This document shows positions 59,150-64,000 of a stretch of DNA of 64,000 bases, piece by piece. The DNA is from Agriotes lineatus (lineage: Eukaryota > Arthropoda > Insecta > Coleoptera > Elateridae), in assembly GCA_940337035.1 (NCBI GenBank), contig OW679202.1, positions 44,099,763 to 44,163,762 on the forward strand, in the 5' to 3' direction. The translations under genes were made by a program, and so were the position numbers. The first letter of the stretch is position 1; each line of letters begins with the position of its first letter. The notes beneath the pieces were generated by a model. The model had not been told where the DNA came from, did not search any database, and was given only the letters and a program-made list of their open reading frames with translations.

Positions 59150-59870
59150 AAAAATGAGGAATTAACGACACGTGTGAAACAAATGAAAAATGGAAGATCA
59201 CCTGGTCCCGGAAATATACCATCGGGACTTATTAAAAATGGCGGACTTACACTTACAACGACCTAGACATCTGTTTAATTTGTGTCTCATACAACAAAAA
59301 ACACCCAAGAAGTGCAAAATATGCATAATCGTGACTTTTTAAGAAAGGCAGTCTAAAAACCCTAATTGCTATTATAGTGTAACCAATGTTTTGAGTTGTC
59401 TATGGAGAAAATTAATTAAAAAAATTGAGAACTGAACTGGGCCACTTTATTAGTGACGATCAAAGCAGATTCATACCCGCACGCTCTTGCATAGGTAACT
59501 TATTTATTTTACAACTAATAGAAAAGACAAAAAGGATTAAGATGTACATATTACTTTTATAGATTTAAAGAAAGCCTACGGTAACATCGCAAGGAAAATA
59601 TTGACGTATTCATTGAAGACAACTGGTTTGAACACATTGATGTGAGATTTGAAGGATGAGAGAAGAAGAAAACGAAGGTTGAGGGTTGTGGAAGTCCATC
59701 TGCGTAGAAGTGCGAGAACGTCAAGAATTCGAGTCCGAAATGAAGAAATAATAAATAGAATGCAGGGAAACAATAATCAACAGAATAGGGAAGGAAAGTT
59801 TGAAATGGTTGGGACATGTATTACTTACGGACAAAGAAACAAAGATCGAAAGTCATAGAACCAGGGAATT
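59150..59870 (+). pseudogene. Non-LTR RT relic
   Basis: Pieces in RT order: MKNGRSPGPGNIPSGLIKNG, GHFISDDQSRFIPARSCIGN then LFILQLIEKTK, FIDLKKAYGNIARKIL, a gap, then the post-RT end NEEIINRMQ and EGKFEMVG..-like (KWLGHVL in another frame). The active-site region is missing. Many frameshifts. Confidence 0.7.
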
Positions 59871-60064
59871 AGACAAAGTCTTACGAGAATTTAAAGACAG
59901 TATCATTTCTAATATGATCCTTTAAAGCTTCAATATTAACCGGTCTATTGTTGTAAACCTTATTCTTTAAGTCATCCCACATCTGTCATTTTGACAGATA
60001 AATTCCTCAAACCCTATATCGTTGAATTTGTCTTTTGAAGGGACTATTTGATTCCTCGGTAATA

Positions 60065-60250
60065 TACAGGGTGTCCAATTTAAAATACAAAAGTTGGCAT
60101 TTTTTCTGACTAACCCTGTACAGTTACAGAAACGGTTTTGTCCTTCGTAGATGCGCCGTTTTTACCTATATAAGTCTGGCAATTTTGAAAAATTCATATC
60201 CGGTAGTTTTTGAAATATTTGCTATATTCCAGACTTTTTTACACTCTGTA
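60065..60250. mobile_element. Short MITE, ACAGGGTGT/ACACTCTGT ends
   Basis: TACAGGGTGTCCAATTTAAA at the left and TTTACACTCTGTA at the right face each other across about 185 bp with TA at both sides. Same end motif as the 684-bp MITE at 26161-26844. No coding capacity. Confidence 0.5.
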
Positions 60251-60614
60251 TAATTGATTTATAACAAACAAAGTTTTTTGAACATAACTCGAAAACTAAG
60301 GCCCAATTAATATTTTAAACGGTATTTAGCATTCGAATGCTCAACTATACTGTAATTTCTACAAGGTGATTCATAAGCATGGTCATTAAATGGGTAGTTA
60401 GAGAACATAACAAAGAACAACTTTGCGTAATCAACCATACGTCGAAAATCAATAATAATCTCAGAGAAAAAAATTAATTGCCTAAACTGATTGATGGTCA
60501 CTGAAATGAAGTTCTATGAACTTAAGTTCGCACATATGGTTGCGATAAAGGCCGAATTTAGATAAACTGCAAGAGCAAAAAGCACTTGCTTTGGTATTTC
60601 AATCACATTTGATA

Positions 60615-63195
60615 CCTTAGGTCAGTGGTCGCCAACCTCTTCAATGTGTTGAGCTACTCGTTAATTTTGGAATAAACAGCGAGCTACCCATACGGAAGCC
60701 ACGTAACGCAACGTAAATGAAATAATCCACAGTTAATTTATCATTATATGTATTTATTTTACTATTTATTTAACTGGTAATACATAATACATAGGTACTA
60801 ATAATAACTACATTCCTACCTACCAAACGAAGTTGTTTGAAAAATAAACACAAACTTTTATCCAGCCACAACGGCATGTCACGTAAAATTTAAAAATAGT
60901 TAATAATAACAACAAAAAAGTAACGCACTATCATGAACATAAACATTGAAAAATAAAAAAGCACGTTCAATGAGAAGGCTGACACTCAGACTCATCGATA
61001 ATTTTTTTAATGTTTGCAGTATAATTTGATACAGCCATTCGAATACAATTATCCAAATGTTCATCTGTAAGTCGATTGCGATATTTGTTCTTAATAAACT
61101 TCATATTGGAAAAAGAAGATTCACACAAATAGGTTGAACTGAATAATGCTTTCACTTTCAAGGCAACACGGCATAGAACTGAATATTTGTCTTTACTTAC
61201 AATAGGCCAGATACATTTGGTACTTGAGACTAACGATTTTAAGGCTAATCATTTTGAAAATCAATTACTTCGATTTCAGTTGCAGCGATGTCTTCGCCAA
61301 AGTTCTGCATAACACAAGTTGCAAACTGTTGGATATCAATTTCCAGGGTGAAACAACAAACTGCGCTACTAAAGCCATTTCGTTGAAATCCTTAAAACGA
61401 TTTTTGAAGTTATTCTTCAGGGTAGAAACTATTTCTACATGATATTTGCTGTCATAGGGTTCTAATGGATTTTGAGATATTTTTTCTGAAAGAATAGGAA
61501 AATGCTTGGCATCGCTGTTAATTAGGTTTTGTTCCCAAAACTCCAGCTTTTTGATAAATGCTTTTATATCAGAAATCATTTCTGCTAGTTCTTTGTCTCT
61601 CCCCTGAAGCTGCAAATTAAGTTCGTTTAATTTCTCGGTAATGTCCACGAGAAAACCAAAATCTCTAAGCCAGATTGAATTTTCTAGTTCCGGAGTCGGT
61701 TCATCGCGTTTTTTGAAAAATTGAACTATGCCAGATAGGACATCATTAAAACGTTTCAGCACCCGTCCTCTACTTAACCATCGGACTTCAGAGTGAAGGA
61801 GTAGGTCCCCGTATTGACAGTCAACTTCATCGGCCAAGGTTTTGAATAATCTTCTTTGTAACGCTTGAGCTCTAATCTTGTTCACAATTTTTACCACCAG
61901 TTTCATAACGTTGTTTAGTTTCAGGAAATTTCCACATAATGCTTCCTGATGGATAATGCAGTGGTAAGAGAGAAATTGCGGAAAAGTTTCATCTTTACGA
62001 CATAACGCCACCAGACCCTTATCAAAACCCACCATAGCTGGAGCGCCATCGGTTGTCAAGCCTACCATTTTCGATATTGGAATTTTCTCGGAAGAAATAA
62101 TATTTTTTAAATGAGAAAACAACTCCTGTCCAGTAGTGTGTCCTTTCAGTGGAATAAACTTCAAAAGATCTTCTTTAATCGTAAAATCACTAAAAACCAT
62201 CCTGACGAACACGGCCATCTGGACAGTGTCAACGACATCTGTTGATTCATCAGTTGAAGTGAAAAATAAACACAGTTATCTAAGTCAGTTCTTAACTGTA
62301 AAAAAATATCATTGCTCATTACTTCTACACGTCTCATCACTGTATTAGCAGAAAGTTGCATAGATTTTATAGCTGAAACTATCTCGTCTTTGTTTCTAAA
62401 GTTGGCAAATAACGAGTCAGCAGCTTCTAAAAACGCCTGTTTTATCATTTCCCCGTCTTTATAAGGTTTCTTTTTTTGTGCAATTATCTGGGACACACGG
62501 TACGATGCTTCAGTTGCAGCCTTATTTTTGTCGATTGTTCTTAAAAATATTGATTGTTGTCCAATTAACTGCTTTTTTAACTGTTTCAGTTTCTCCTTTC
62601 TGGCGGCAGAATGTAGTGGGAATGATTTTTCAAAATTAGAATGTACAGTTTTATGATGTCTCTCAATATTTCCTTTTTTAGCAACGGAGACCGAAGTATT
62701 ACATAACAAACACACATTTTTATCTTTAACTTCTGTAAAAAAGTATTGTTCTTCCCATTCCGAATGAAAGTGGTATGTCTTTACCTTCTTACAACTGCTT
62801 GCCATAATATTATTTTTTGTTGTTCACTACTAACCCAACCGCTGGACGTTGGTTACGCGTTCAGTTTTAAACTAAGCGCAATGTCGCCGCGCCGTGCGTA
62901 TTTATCCCGTTCAAAGCAATCCAGATCGTTCTCGAACACTAACGCACTGGTCCGGCTGGTCGGTTCTAGCCGATTCTAGCCGATTCTAGCTTGATGGCGT
63001 CAGCGGCAGATCGCTCGCCGCAACGTTGCCGCTGTTTATGTTTAATATTATGACAATTAGATTTTTTTGTGGAATTTTAGGAAGCTTCTCTGATTTTGTA
63101 TTTTTTAAATTAAAATTGTTGTGAGAGCTACCAGAATTGCCCCCGCGAGCTACCGGTAGCTCGCGATCGACAGGTTGGCGACCACTGCCTTAGGT
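60615..63195. mobile_element. hAT transposon, 2,565 bp (60623-63187) with 8-bp TSDs
   Basis: CAGTGGTCGCCAACCT at 60623 and its inverted match AGGTTGGCGACCACTG ending at 63187 are the TIRs. CCTTAGGT at 60615-60622 and 63188-63195 is a perfect 8-bp TSD. The subterminal part near 63145 contains GAGCTACCGGTAGCTC, itself palindromic. The element contains a single transposase gene on the minus strand and little else, so it is a full-length autonomous-type copy with a damaged gene. Confidence 0.95.
60967..62805 (-). pseudogene. hAT transposase (BED-finger, GTF2IRD2/ZBED-like), three frameshifts
   Basis: From ATG at 62805, residues 20-55 form a BED-type zinc finger (C32, C35, H50, H55). A Lys-rich linker follows, then RVSQIIAQKKKPYKDGEMIK and the domestication-family block QLRTDLDNCVYFSLQLDE-like. 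A single-base loss near 62250 shifts frame at the first catalytic Asp region. The next frame (62218-61265) has GLTTDGAPAMVG (second conserved Asp), YHCIIHQEAL and HSEVRWLSRGRVLKRF. A second shift near 61345 and a third near 61245 precede the C-terminal hAT dimerisation part STYLCESSFSNMKFIKNKYR then RLTDEHLDNCIRMA. hAT enzymes cut and paste with 8-bp TSDs, matching the element. Few lesions imply recent loss of activity. Confidence 0.9.
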
Positions 63196-64000
63196 TATTG
63201 TACTCTTACTGATTTAGCCAGTGGTTCCTAAAAGTTTGCACCAGACCCATTGCATTTTTTTTCCAGTAAGCAATTAATCTGTAATGCAATGTGCTTCTAC
63301 TGAGGTCAGTATACACCCATTTAATTCAATGACAATACTTATTAATCACATTGTATGTCCTCGTAGTGGCGGTGATGAGCCTGGAAACTGAATAATTCAA
63401 TCGATTGTATTACAACTAATCTGTTTAATATTCAATTAATACAGTTGTAAAGAAACTTAGTGATCTATTAACCGTTAATATAACATTTTATACTGTAGCC
63501 TTAAACTAGTTCGGCTGCTCCATGTCAAAAACACGGTAAGTGAAAAAAAGATTAGGCTATTTTGTTCTGCATTTCTATATTATTTGACAATATTTATTGT
63601 ATCGTGGTTAGTTACTGAAATATAATTTTACTCAAATTTAAGTTCTTCGTATTTTGATTTGTAGCTTTTGGGCGATCACCTACGTACCGTGCTTTTAGTT
63701 TAAACAAGTTATACTTAATTTTTAAATAAGGAAAAAGAACTTAAACGTCTCTTCATCGATTTACCAAACTTCCATTATATTTCGTGGCATTAGTGATGCC
63801 AAATTAAGTACATACTTCAACAATCTTCTCTTTTTTTCTACACTCCATTTTAATAATGGTTCTAGCTGTACTTATTTTTTTTTTTGTAAAAGTTGATAAA
63901 CCATACCTACTCAACTACATTATTTAGTGCTATGTCTTTATGGCAAGGCTAATTAATTAAACATGAATACTGGAAGCAGTGTATTTAGTTACTAAATATA
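63196..64000. other. No gene seen
   Basis: AT-rich sequence to the window end with no supportable coding region or repeat. Confidence 0.4.

Noticed and set aside
1..64000. CRISPR arrays, operons, ribosome binding sites
   Set aside because: The sequence is eukaryotic; no regularly spaced direct repeats with unique spacers were seen, and the tandem repeats lack spacer structure.

Overview
The window looks like AT-rich, intron-containing insect nuclear DNA. The evidence is short introns of about 50-130 bp in the one host gene recognised, short GTTAGG-type runs, many diverged non-LTR retrotransposons, a Penelope-like element, tRNA-headed SINEs and several DNA transposons with intact target-site duplications (TSDs). 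A beetle or another TE-rich insect would fit, but the order cannot be fixed from sequence alone. There is one 100-N assembly gap at 23234-23333.

Host content is sparse. Positions 1-903 hold the last five exons of a multi-PDZ gene on the + strand whose final PDZ domain resembles the C-terminus of pro-interleukin-16/PDZD2-type proteins. A tRNA-Gly(GCC) gene lies at 28039-28109 on the - strand. Nearly everything else recognisable is mobile DNA at different stages of decay.

3-20 kb: a broken Tigger/pogo-like transposase; a non-LTR reverse transcriptase (RT) relic cleanly split by a 566-bp foldback element with a TTA TSD; a mariner-like (DUF4817-type) transposase relic split by a 1.7-kb non-LTR insertion that sits between two 292-bp direct copies of the host element; and a Penelope-like element with RT and GIY-YIG remains, split by a jockey-like non-LTR copy. 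20-28 kb: a 424-bp hAT-type MITE with a perfect 8-bp TSD, a compound Harbinger-like element carrying about 220-bp tandem repeats, the gap, an ACAGGGTGT-ended MITE, a SINE and the tRNA-Gly. 32-42 kb: at least six separate non-LTR RT fragments.

The outstanding feature is 45174-54561. It is a 9,388-bp element that is one giant palindrome: two arms of about 4.68 kb around a 36-bp unique spacer, flanked by a perfect 6-bp TSD (aacatg) and with termini beginning AGT. A 6-bp TSD and 5'-AG termini are the hallmarks of Polinton/Maverick elements, the virus-like self-synthesising transposons. Each arm carries one intact 255-codon gene and one intact tRNA-Leu(UAA) gene, both transcribed outward from the centre, plus a block of about 145-bp repeats and GGCCAT motifs near the tips. 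No polymerase, integrase, protease, ATPase or capsid gene is visible, so it would be a non-autonomous palindromic Polinton derivative. The outer arms are nearly identical, while the central ~500 bp differ by roughly 10 per cent between arms.

60-63 kb: a nearly full-length hAT element (2,565 bp, perfect 8-bp TSD) with a BED-finger transposase killed by about three single-base lesions. The remaining stretches (about 1-3 kb, 28-32 kb, 42-45 kb, 55-58 kb) show no supportable gene.
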